This document shows positions 24,530-32,055 of a stretch of 57,307 nt of DNA, piece after piece. The translations under genes were made by a program, and so were the position numbers. Numbering within the stretch: position 1 is the stretch's first letter; every line of letters begins with the position of its first letter. Origin of the DNA: Bacilli bacterium (GTDB lineage Bacteria; Bacillota_I; Bacilli_A; RF39; UBA660); NCBI GenBank assembly GCA_900758495.1, contig CAAERO010000017.1, positions 1 to 57,307 of the forward strand. Reading direction: 5' to 3'. The notes under the pieces are model-generated. The model saw only the letters and a list, made by a program, of their open reading frames with translations. It had not been told where the DNA came from and did no database searches.

Positions 24530-27209
24530 TAATGAGATTAGGTCATTATGGATAAAATATTTTGAAGAACATGGACATAAATATGTAGAAAGTGCTCCCT
24601 TGATTCCTCGTGATGATGATTCATTGTTATGGATAAATGCTGGAGTAACACCTTTAAAAAAGTATTTTGATGGAACAGTTATTCCTGAAAGTAGAAGAAT
24701 TGTTAATATACAAAAATGTATTCGTACAAATGATATTGAAAATGTAGGAGTGACAAAACGTCATCATACTTTCTTTGAAATGATGGGTAACTTTTCAATT
24801 GGTGATTATTTTAAGAATGAAGCAATTACTTTTGCTTATGAATTGCTAACAAGTGAAGATTGGTTTGCTATTCCTAAAGATAAACTTTATATAACTGTTT
24901 ATACTAATGATGCAGAAGCTTTAAATAAATGGGTAGAACTTGGAATGGACCCTTCCCATATGATTAAATTAGATGAAAATTTTTGGGAAATAGGTAGTGG
25001 ACCTTGTGGACCAGATAGCGAGATATTCTATGATCGTGGTGAAAAGTATGATCCTAATCATGATGCTTTAGAAAAGTTCAAAAATGACGATGAACAGGAA
25101 AGATATGTTGAAATTTGGAATAATGTTTTTAGTCAGTTTCAATCAGAAGAAGGAAAACCACGTGAAAAATATAAAGAACTTCCTCATAAGAATATTGATA
25201 CTGGGGCAGGACTTGAGAGATGGTGTACTATATTTCAGGATGTTGATTCTAGCTTTGAGACAGATTTGTTTACACCAATATTGTCAAAGATAGAAGAAAT
25301 GTCAGGAATTCTTTATAATGGTCAAACAGCTTTTAAAGTAATTGCTGATCATATTAAAGCTATTACCTTCGCTCTATCAGATGGGGCTAGTTTTGGAAAT
25401 ACAGGGCGTGATTATGTATTAAGACGTCTTTTAAGAAGAAGTTCTCGATTTGGTAAACAACTAGGTTTCAATGAGCCATTTCTTTACAAACTAGTAGGTA
25501 CTGTTTGTGAGACAATGGGTGACTTCTATAAAGAACTATACGAAAATCGTGGTGAAGTAGAAGCATTAATATTAGAAGAAGAAAAACTATTCTTAAAAAC
25601 ACTTGAACAAGGTATGGCAAAACTTGATGATATCTTAGAAACAATAACTGATGGAGTTATTTCTGGTTATGATGCTTTTAAATTATACGATACCTATGGA
25701 TTCCCACTTGAATTAACTGAAGAGATTGCTACAGAAAAAGGTTATAAGGTTGATTCCGAAGGATTTGTTAATTATATGAATAAACAAAAAGAAGCTGCAA
25801 AGAAGAGTAATCGCAACAAAACATCAATGGCTAAACAAAAACAAGTTTTGATGGATTTTAAGAAACCTTCAACCTTTGTTTATGGTTTATACCGTTTGAA
25901 AAGTAGTATTTTAGCAATTATTAGTAAGGATTCACTTGAAAAGACGCTTGATCATGATGGCTATATTGTTTTAAAGAGAACTTGTTTTTATGCTGAAAGT
26001 GGTGGACAAGTAGCTGATACAGGTATGATTACAGGTAAAAACTTTACGGCTAGAGTCGTTGATGTTTTTAAAGGCCCTAATGGCCAACATATTCATAAAG
26101 TAAAATTATTGTCTGGTAAGATTACTACTGGTGACGAATGTGAAGTAATTATTGATAAAGAACGTCGTCATAATATTGAAGCTAATCATAGTAGTGTTCA
26201 TATGTTACAATATGCTCTACAAACAGTGATAAGTCCTAAGATTATGCAAGCTGGTAGTTATGTAGATGATAGTAAACTTCGCTTTGACTTTACTTATACA
26301 GGTAAAATTTTTGATGAAGACTTATATAAAGTAGAAGATAAGGTTAACGAGATGATTAATCATGGAATAATCACTTCTACAGAAGTAATGCCCCTTGATA
26401 AGGCAAAAGAATTAGGAGCAATGGCTTTATTTGGAGAAAAGTATGGAGAAACTGTAAGAGTTGTTAAAATTGATAAATCTATTGAATTATGTGGTGGTAC
26501 ACATATTGCTAATACTAAAGATGTCAATGGATTTGCCATTTCTTCATTTGAATCCAAAGGAAGTAACACTTATCGTATTGAAGCTTGTACTAATAAAAAG
26601 ATAGAAACAACTCTATTTGATATTATCAAACCATATAATGACGAGATGGTTAAATTATTAATGAAGTCTAAAGAGATACTTGAACAAGCAAGAAAACTAG
26701 GAATCAATCTTACTTTTGATGTTACTATTGATAATAGTGCCCCAAAGAGTTATCGTGATATAGTGTTTAATCGTAATGAGCTTTCTTATGTTCAAGGAGA
26801 AGTTAAAGTTTTAGAAAGAAAGTTTCAAGAAGAAAAAGAAAAACAAAGTCTAAATAGACTAGATGAATATTTAACTAATCTACAAGATATAAATGGTAAA
26901 AAGTTCTTATATTTAACTTTTGAGCATGAAGAGATGGATATTTTAAAAGCGGTAATGGATGCTTTAGCTAATAGACTTGATAATTCTTTAGTATTTATCG
27001 TTAACCTTAAAGAGGATCATAATGTTAATTTTTTATGTCGTAACAAAATAGCTAGTTTAAGTGCTGGATATTTAATTAAACAAATAGCTACTATTTCAAA
27101 TGGAAACGGTGGTGGAAGTGCTAGTTTTGCCCAAGGTGGTGGAAAGACTACTGATAATCTTGAAGAAATATATAAATATTTAGTGGAGCAAATAAATGAA
27201 GCAGAATAA
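24513..27209 (+). CDS. alaS: Alanyl-tRNA synthetase
   Basis: AlaS is a class II synthetase charging tRNA-Ala, with an editing domain. The 898 residues are normal. The N-terminal catalytic core carries WINAGVTPLKKYF, CIRTNDIENVG and HHTFFEMMGNFSIGDYF. The editing domain has the zinc-site motifs HSSVHML and CGGTH. The C-Ala domain ends with GGGSASFAQGGGK. ATG 24513 is preferred (AAGGAG 9 bases upstream) over 24507 or 24522. The 3' end overlaps holA by 14 bases. No T-box is seen, as alaS is internal to an operon here. Confidence 0.97.
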   Translation: MRKMTSNEIRSLWIKYFEEHGHKYVESAPLIPRDDDSLLWINAGVTPLKKYFDGTVIPESRRIVNIQKCIRTNDIENVGVTKRHHTFFEMMGNFSIGDYFKNEAITFAYELLTSEDWFAIPKDKLYITVYTNDAEALNKWVELGMDPSHMIKLDENFWEIGSGPCGPDSEIFYDRGEKYDPNHDALEKFKNDDEQERYVEIWNNVFSQFQSEEGKPREKYKELPHKNIDTGAGLERWCTIFQDVDSSFETDLFTPILSKIEEMSGILYNGQTAFKVIADHIKAITFALSDGASFGNTGRDYVLRRLLRRSSRFGKQLGFNEPFLYKLVGTVCETMGDFYKELYENRGEVEALILEEEKLFLKTLEQGMAKLDDILETITDGVISGYDAFKLYDTYGFPLELTEEIATEKGYKVDSEGFVNYMNKQKEAAKKSNRNKTSMAKQKQVLMDFKKPSTFVYGLYRLKSSILAIISKDSLEKTLDHDGYIVLKRTCFYAESGGQVADTGMITGKNFTARVVDVFKGPNGQHIHKVKLLSGKITTGDECEVIIDKERRHNIEANHSSVHMLQYALQTVISPKIMQAGSYVDDSKLRFDFTYTGKIFDEDLYKVEDKVNEMINHGIITSTEVMPLDKAKELGAMALFGEKYGETVRVVKIDKSIELCGGTHIANTKDVNGFAISSFESKGSNTYRIEACTNKKIETTLFDIIKPYNDEMVKLLMKSKEILEQARKLGINLTFDVTIDNSAPKSYRDIVFNRNELSYVQGEVKVLERKFQEEKEKQSLNRLDEYLTNLQDINGKKFLYLTFEHEEMDILKAVMDALANRLDNSLVFIVNLKEDHNVNFLCRNKIASLSAGYLIKQIATISNGNGGGSASFAQGGGKTTDNLEEIYKYLVEQINEAE

Positions 27210-28140
27210 TTATTTGCTTCTTTCCTCCTCTAATTTGTTGTTAAATAAAGAAATAGAGAAAATCATTAAAGAAAGAAAATTTGAAGAAGCAAGTGTTATA
27301 ACTTATGACTTAGAAGAAGTTACACTAGTTGATGTTTTAGAAGAGTTGGATACAGTTTCTTTCTTGACCCCTTTGAAAGTAGTAATTGCTAACCATGCTA
27401 GTTTTTTGACAGCGGTGGCTAGTGAAGAAGAAGCAAGTCTCAATCATTTATTAAAGTATTTGGATCAAAATATAGAGACAACTTTATTCTTTTTAACTGT
27501 TGATAAGATGGATGAACGAAAAAAAATTGGTAAAGAGTTAAAGAAAAAGATGACTTTTCTAAATATTATTCCTGATAAAGAAGTTTATCTTAAAGATTTA
27601 TTAGCTGGTTATAAATTAGAAAATGGTGTCATTTCTAATATTCTTTCTAGAATTGAAGATGATTATGACAGGATTTATCAAGAGAGTGAGAAATTGAAAC
27701 TTTATAAAGTAGCTACTAAAGAGATAACAAATAGTGATGTAGAAAATATGTTACCAGCTCCTTTAGAAAAGCAAGACCAACTAACCTTTGATTTGATAAA
27801 GGCAATTGGCCTTAAGGATAAAAGAGAAGCTTTAAAGCTATATGAAAAATTAAAGAGTTTTAATGTTGAGGTATTTGCTTTGATGGGTCTTTTAGAAAGT
27901 CAATATAGAGTATTATATCAAGTTAAGCTTTTAAATAATCGTGGCTATAGGGAAAGTGAGATTGCTAAAGAACTAGCAATTCATCCTTATCGAACTAAAA
28001 AAATATTAGAATTAGGAAGAACTACTACTATTAAGGAAGTAAAAAGTTTCCTTTTGAAACTTGCTGAGCTTGATTTAAAATTAAAAAGTGGACAAGTTGA
28101 TAAAGAACTAGCAATGGAACTATTGATAATCAATAGTTAG
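27196..28140 (+). CDS. holA: DNA polymerase III subunit delta (clamp loader)
   Basis: The delta subunit opens the beta clamp. The protein has 314 residues. The N-terminal AAA+-like domain lacks a Walker motif, as expected for delta. It has the conserved TVSFLTPLKVVIANHASFL region, then LFFLTVDKMDERKKIGKELKK, and the C-terminal collar with VFALMGLLESQYRVLYQVKLL and HPYRTKKI. The start lies inside the end of alaS. It is the final gene of the 22.3-28.1 kb operon and is followed at once by a terminator. Confidence 0.92.
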   Translation: MKQNNYLLLSSSNLLLNKEIEKIIKERKFEEASVITYDLEEVTLVDVLEELDTVSFLTPLKVVIANHASFLTAVASEEEASLNHLLKYLDQNIETTLFFLTVDKMDERKKIGKELKKKMTFLNIIPDKEVYLKDLLAGYKLENGVISNILSRIEDDYDRIYQESEKLKLYKVATKEITNSDVENMLPAPLEKQDQLTFDLIKAIGLKDKREALKLYEKLKSFNVEVFALMGLLESQYRVLYQVKLLNNRGYRESEIAKELAIHPYRTKKILELGRTTTIKEVKSFLLKLAELDLKLKSGQVDKELAMELLIINS

Positions 28141-28145
28141 TCAAG

Positions 28146-28169
28146 AAGCAGATCAGCTGCTTTTTTTTC
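28146..28169 (+). terminator. Terminator after holA
   Basis: AAGCAG-atcag-CTGCTT is a 6-bp stem followed by eight T, 5 bases after the stop codon. Confidence 0.9.
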
Positions 28170-28170
28170 G

Positions 28171-28199
28171 TTGCATTACAACAGAAATTTTGGTATAAT
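28171..28199 (+). promoter_or_regulatory. SigA promoter of the 28.2 kb gene
   Basis: TTGCAT (28171-28176), a 17-base spacer ending in TGG, and TATAAT (28194-28199) form an extended -10 promoter directly behind the holA terminator. Confidence 0.78.
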
Positions 28200-28226
28200 A
28201 AAGAACAGTTTTGGAGTGTGATTGTA

Positions 28227-29468
28227 ATGAATATGATTGAAAAAAGAGATAGTTTACTAGCAAAATTAGCTAAAGCGGATACACTTGAAGAAATAATTAT
28301 AGTTGGTTGGCAATTAGAAAGATGTGGGAATGCTTTTAAGCAAGATGATTATCTAGACTTAATGAAAACTAAAAAGGATGAATTCTATTATGAGCAAATT
28401 CAAAAAAGAGAACAAGAAGTTCGTAATAGTTTATTATTATACTTTTTTAACCAAACGAAAGGTAACCTAGTCGATTTAACAGCAATCGATACTAAACTAG
28501 CATGGTGGGAAATAAGAGAAATTCTATTAAAAAAGACAAATAAAGATGAAATTGATAACGCTTTACTTGCCTATACTTTGAAAGTTTATTCACAAAATGA
28601 CTTTAAAGAAAGACAATTAGCACATAGAATCGAAGAAGCAAAAGCAAAAATAAATATATATTTAGAAGCTGATTGTCCAGCCCCAACAGACTTAAAAAAA
28701 ATGTATGGAATTCAAATGGATGAGATAATTGAGTCATACAAAATATTACGGGAAAACGCCAGTGAATTTTATAATTCATTAGACAAAGATAATTTTATAA
28801 AAAAACCACGCGAATTTAAAGGCAATGGTTACACTAAACAAATTATAACAGAAGTAGAAGCTCTTGATGAAGATTATCTCTTACCAAAAAATCGTAAAAA
28901 CTTTATAGTTTTCTGTGAACAAAATGATTTTCCAGCAAGTATGGTTAGAAGATATTGTCGTTTACAAAAAGCGAAGAACTCTGATTTTTTTAAACTTGAC
29001 TTAGCTAAACAGATTGAACAACTCTCACTAGTAAAACTTGATGAAGTTGATAAAATAAAACCATTAGTAGCTCAATTAGTTGATGTATTTGACGAAAATA
29101 CTTATACCAATACAATTGATTATCATTATTTTTATAAACAAAAGTTAAATAAAGATGAAGTCTCACAATTTTTAAGGGCAATAAATTTAGAAAATATAGC
29201 TGAGAAGTTTAGAAAATACGTTACTATACATTCTAATGCCTTTACTTGTTATGATGCAAAAGAAATTGCAATATATAGTAAAAATTGTATGCTTACTTTT
29301 GAAAATGAAACAATTAATTATGATCCAGCCAATTTTATACAAGTTATTAACGAATTAGAAGAGGAAAACTTGCCAATGAGTAAGGGATTAATAGTTCAGA
29401 AATTAACTGAAAAACAAAACAGTAAAAAAATTACTAAATCGATTGTCAAACCTTTTCAAGTGTGTTAA
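28227..29468 (+). CDS. Hypothetical, largely helical cytoplasmic protein
   Basis: I do not recognise this protein. It has 413 residues, is soluble and charge-rich, and has no membrane segment or signal peptide. A helical N-terminus (KRDSLLAKLAKADTLEEIIIVGWQLERCG) is followed by a region with NYDPANFIQVINELEEENLPMSKGLIVQKL near the C-terminus. A possible HTH-like stretch is FCEQNDFPASMVRRYCRL (about 230-250), which may suggest nucleic-acid contact. ATG 28227 follows TTGGAG by 10 bases; the in-frame GTG 28218 is too close. It has its own promoter and precedes the tRNA-Glu gene. Confidence 0.68.
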   Translation: MNMIEKRDSLLAKLAKADTLEEIIIVGWQLERCGNAFKQDDYLDLMKTKKDEFYYEQIQKREQEVRNSLLLYFFNQTKGNLVDLTAIDTKLAWWEIREILLKKTNKDEIDNALLAYTLKVYSQNDFKERQLAHRIEEAKAKINIYLEADCPAPTDLKKMYGIQMDEIIESYKILRENASEFYNSLDKDNFIKKPREFKGNGYTKQIITEVEALDEDYLLPKNRKNFIVFCEQNDFPASMVRRYCRLQKAKNSDFFKLDLAKQIEQLSLVKLDEVDKIKPLVAQLVDVFDENTYTNTIDYHYFYKQKLNKDEVSQFLRAINLENIAEKFRKYVTIHSNAFTCYDAKEIAIYSKNCMLTFENETINYDPANFIQVINELEEENLPMSKGLIVQKLTEKQNSKKITKSIVKPFQVC

Positions 29469-29500
29469 AATAATATTATCTTCTTTGAAGATTTTATTAT

Positions 29501-29577
29501 GGCCTGTTGGTGAAGTGGCTCAACACGCGCGCCTCTCAAGCTCGTATTCACGGGTTCGAACCCCGTACAGGCTACCA
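29501..29577 (+). tRNA. tRNA-Glu (anticodon CTC)
   Basis: A 77-base cloverleaf with encoded CCA. The acceptor GGCCTGT pairs with ACAGGCT (G:T at 1-72). The D stem is GTG/CAC. The anticodon arm is CGCGC-CTCTCAA-GCTCG, the variable region TATTC, and the T arm ACGGG-TTCGAAC-CCCGT. The loop C-T-[CTC]-A-A gives anticodon CTC, reading GAG. The body resembles bacterial tRNA-Glu. The anticodon stem has a C29:T41 mismatch. An ORF running across it is a chance frame. Confidence 0.9.
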
Positions 29578-29589
29578 AATTGTTTAATA

Positions 29590-29616
29590 GGAGAACTAAA
29601 AGGTTCTCTTTTTTTG
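29590..29616 (+). terminator. Terminator after tRNA-Glu
   Basis: GAGAAC-taaaag-GTTCTC followed by seven T, 13 bases after the tRNA. Confidence 0.88.
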
Positions 29617-29625
29617 AAAAAATGT

Positions 29626-29654
29626 TTGCTTTTTAAATATCAATATGATATAAT
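29626..29654 (+). promoter_or_regulatory. SigA promoter of the 29.7 kb gene
   Basis: TTGCTT (29626-29631), a 17-base spacer ending in TGA, and TATAAT (29649-29654) form an extended -10 promoter 28 bases before the ATG. Confidence 0.75.
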
Positions 29655-29682
29655 ATTCATCTTAACTAAGGAGGTGGTAGTT

Positions 29683-30471
29683 ATGACAATTTTACCAATA
29701 GCAACAAATGAATATATGTCAGAACTAGAAGTGTCTTTTCGTAATCTATATAAAGAGAAAATGCAATTACAACCAGAGAAAGGTAATGAAAGTGATGTAC
29801 TAATTGGAAAAATTTCCTTAAATGATAGTGTTGATGCTAGATATTATAAGGATCAGCCAATTAGACTAACTAATGACATTAGAAATGCAAGTCATCAATA
29901 TAATAATTATGCATCTGTGATTAAAGTTACTAGTAAAAAATATGGAGATAGTGATTTTTGTGACCAGTATTCAATACCTTTACCTCCAGAAAGACCAAAC
30001 ATATATGTTGACACATTATATGGAATATTAGTAAATGATTTAAGATTTAACAATGACAGCAAGCGAAATGATCGAATTATTTCACTTAGCGATATGGGTG
30101 TTGTTGCAAAATTAAGCGAACATGATCAGATAGAAATGTTAAAATTAAGACAAAGAACAGTAACAAAAGCAGAGTATCTATATCAACTATCTTCGACAGG
30201 ACTTACAGTTCAATCAGAATGGTTAGAGTTCTTAGATACCTTAGAATTTAATAATATTGATGATAGTTTCAAACAAAGAGATAGTTATGAACAAGTATTA
30301 GAATCGTTTGCTAATACTGAAACTAAGATAAAGAAAAATATGTTTAATTATTTGAAAACTGGAGAAGAAAATTATTTAATTTATAGCTATTATTATCAAT
30401 TACTTAATAATAAACAGTATACTGAGTTTAAGTTACCACAAAGACAATATGTCAAAGAGAAAGTAGCTTAG
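29683..30471 (+). CDS. Hypothetical protein upstream of tcdA
   Basis: I do not recognise this protein. It has 262 residues, is soluble and has no signal peptide. N-terminal TILPIATNEYMSELEVSFRNLYKEK, a central region with YSIPLPPERPNIYVDTLYGIL, and a helical Tyr-rich C-terminus (YLIYSYYYQLLNNKQY). ATG 29683 follows the strong ribosome site AAGGAGGTGG. Any longer frame would run back through the tRNA gene and its terminator and is rejected. It ends one base before tcdA, so the two are co-transcribed. Confidence 0.7.
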   Translation: MTILPIATNEYMSELEVSFRNLYKEKMQLQPEKGNESDVLIGKISLNDSVDARYYKDQPIRLTNDIRNASHQYNNYASVIKVTSKKYGDSDFCDQYSIPLPPERPNIYVDTLYGILVNDLRFNNDSKRNDRIISLSDMGVVAKLSEHDQIEMLKLRQRTVTKAEYLYQLSSTGLTVQSEWLEFLDTLEFNNIDDSFKQRDSYEQVLESFANTETKIKKNMFNYLKTGEENYLIYSYYYQLLNNKQYTEFKLPQRQYVKEKVA

Positions 30472-30472
30472 T

Positions 30473-31168
30473 ATGGAAAGACTAGAAAGAATAAATCGTT
30501 TATTAGGAACTGAGATGGTTGCTAGCTTTAAAAAAGAAAAGATATTAGTAGTTGGTTGTGGTGGAGTTGGTGGCTATGTTATTGAAGGACTAGTAAGAAG
30601 TGGCTTTCTAGACTTAACTATAGTTGATTATGATAAAATAGATATTACTAATTGTAACAGACAAATCATTGCTTTATCTAGCACTATTAACCAAGATAAA
30701 GTAGAAGTAATCAAAACTAGAGCTATGGATATTAATCCAGCAACAAATATTATAGCTCTTAAAGAAAAAGTTTCTAAAGAAAATATAGAACAATTATTTT
30801 CAAATAATTATACTTATGTGGTAGATGCCTGCGATGATATAAAAGCTAAAGAATTATTATTAACTTATTGTAATAATAAAAAAATACCAATAATATCTTG
30901 TATGGGGATGGGAAAAAGATTAGATCCAACAAAGATAGAAATAACTACAATTGAAAAGACTTATAATGACCCTTTAGCTAGAAAGTTACGCTATTTTATA
31001 AAACAAAATAAATTATCATTAAAAACAAAAGTATGTTTTTCAAGTGAATTACCTGTTAAATTAGATACTAATATAATTGCTTCTTGCGTTTTTGTTCCAG
31101 CAACTGCTGGAATGATAATAGCTAGTGAAATAGTTAAAGATACAATAAAAAAGAACAAGAATAGATAA
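30473..31168 (+). CDS. tcdA: tRNA threonylcarbamoyladenosine dehydratase (E1-like, TcdA/YgdL)
   Basis: TcdA cyclises t6A37 to ct6A37 in ANN-decoding tRNAs using ATP. The 231 residues of the ThiF/E1 superfamily have the nucleotide-binding VVGCGGVGGYVIEGLVRSG (about 26-44), the substrate/Mg region VDYDKIDITNCNRQIIA and VDACDDIKAK. The later part, IISCMGMGKRLDPTKIEI, is typical of TcdA and not of MoeB or ThiF. It follows the unknown 29.7 kb gene by one base and ends at a bidirectional terminator. Confidence 0.88.
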   Translation: MERLERINRLLGTEMVASFKKEKILVVGCGGVGGYVIEGLVRSGFLDLTIVDYDKIDITNCNRQIIALSSTINQDKVEVIKTRAMDINPATNIIALKEKVSKENIEQLFSNNYTYVVDACDDIKAKELLLTYCNNKKIPIISCMGMGKRLDPTKIEITTIEKTYNDPLARKLRYFIKQNKLSLKTKVCFSSELPVKLDTNIIASCVFVPATAGMIIASEIVKDTIKKNKNR

Positions 31169-31187
31169 TAATATCTAGCTTGTTCTT
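31151..31187. terminator. Bidirectional terminator between tcdA and lexA
   Basis: AAGAACAAG and CTTGTTCTT form the outer stem; TAGATA/TATCTA extends it inward. It overlaps the tcdA stop and lies just before the lexA stop on the other strand. Confidence 0.85.
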
Positions 31188-31188
31188 T

Positions 31189-31809
31189 TCAGTTGAATTT
31201 TCGATATAAACCAACAACTTTGCCAAGAATAGTAACTTTATCAAGAATGATTGGTTTCATTGTATCATTTTCAGGTTGTAGTCTAAAATGATCATTTTCT
31301 TTATAAAAAGTTTTAACAGTTGCTTCATTATTTTCATTCATTGCTACTACAGTATCGCCATTTTGTGCTGTTTCTTGTTTTTCTACAATTATGATATCAC
31401 CATCATAGATACCAACATTAATCATTGATTCTCCACTTACTCTTAAAGTGAATATTTCCTTTTTGTTACCAATTATTTCAGTAGGAATGGCAAACATTTC
31501 ATCAGGACGCTCAATGGCTTCAATTGGTGTACCAGCTGTAACTTTACCAATTAGTGGTACCTTAATTACATCCTCTCTTTCTTTTAAAAACTCGTTTGGT
31601 ACTAATATTTCTATCGTCCTATTAGAACCATTTTCTTTAGAAATATAACCTTTCTTAACTAATTGCATCAAATGAAAATGAATAGTAGCAGGAGAATGAA
31701 GGTTAGCTGCTTCCCCAATTTCTCTAACTGTAGGTGGATAACCTTTTTTCGCTGTTAATTTCTTAATTATTTGTAAAATATCATACTGTCTATCTGTTAA
31801 TTTCTCCAT
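31189..31809 (-). CDS. lexA: SOS repressor LexA
   Basis: LexA represses DNA-damage genes and self-cleaves with RecA-ssDNA. The 206 residues have an N-terminal winged helix (LTDRQYDILQIIKKL, PPTVREIGEAANLHSPATIHFHL). The cleavage site is A92-G93 (VTAGTP) and the protease dyad is S128 (SGESM) and K166 (EATVKTF). ATG 31809 follows AGGAGGAAAAAAG; the 18-codon upstream extension is rejected. It is divergent from polA. No clear Gram-positive LexA box was found in the intergenic 31810-32055. Confidence 0.96.
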   Translation of the reverse strand: MEKLTDRQYDILQIIKKLTAKKGYPPTVREIGEAANLHSPATIHFHLMQLVKKGYISKENGSNRTIEILVPNEFLKEREDVIKVPLIGKVTAGTPIEAIERPDEMFAIPTEIIGNKKEIFTLRVSGESMINVGIYDGDIIIVEKQETAQNGDTVVAMNENNEATVKTFYKENDHFRLQPENDTMKPIILDKVTILGKVVGLYRKFN

Positions 31810-32055
31810 CTTTTTTCCTCCTTTTCTCAATATTAACACGTCTAATAGTAAAAAGTCAAACAAAATTTCGAAAATATATTAATAAAAATTATGTTTGTTA
31901 ATAAAATAGGAAATACTAATAAATAAATTTATAAAAATGCTCCTATTATATGGGTTGTATCTAATGACAATCATTCTTAGTTTGATAATATGTAGTAATT
32001 TACTTTCGAAAAATTAGAAAGATTGTTATAATAAATAGAGAAAAGAAGGTGCACT

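Noticed and set aside
29443..29682. A long in-frame upstream extension of the 29.7 kb gene
   Set aside because: It runs through the tRNA-Glu gene and its terminator. ATG 29683 has a strong AAGGAGGTGG site and its own promoter.
31810..32055. LexA/SOS box between lexA and polA
   Set aside because: I looked for CGAAC-N4-GTTCG-type palindromes. Only loose matches such as TTCGAAAAT occur, so no operator is annotated.
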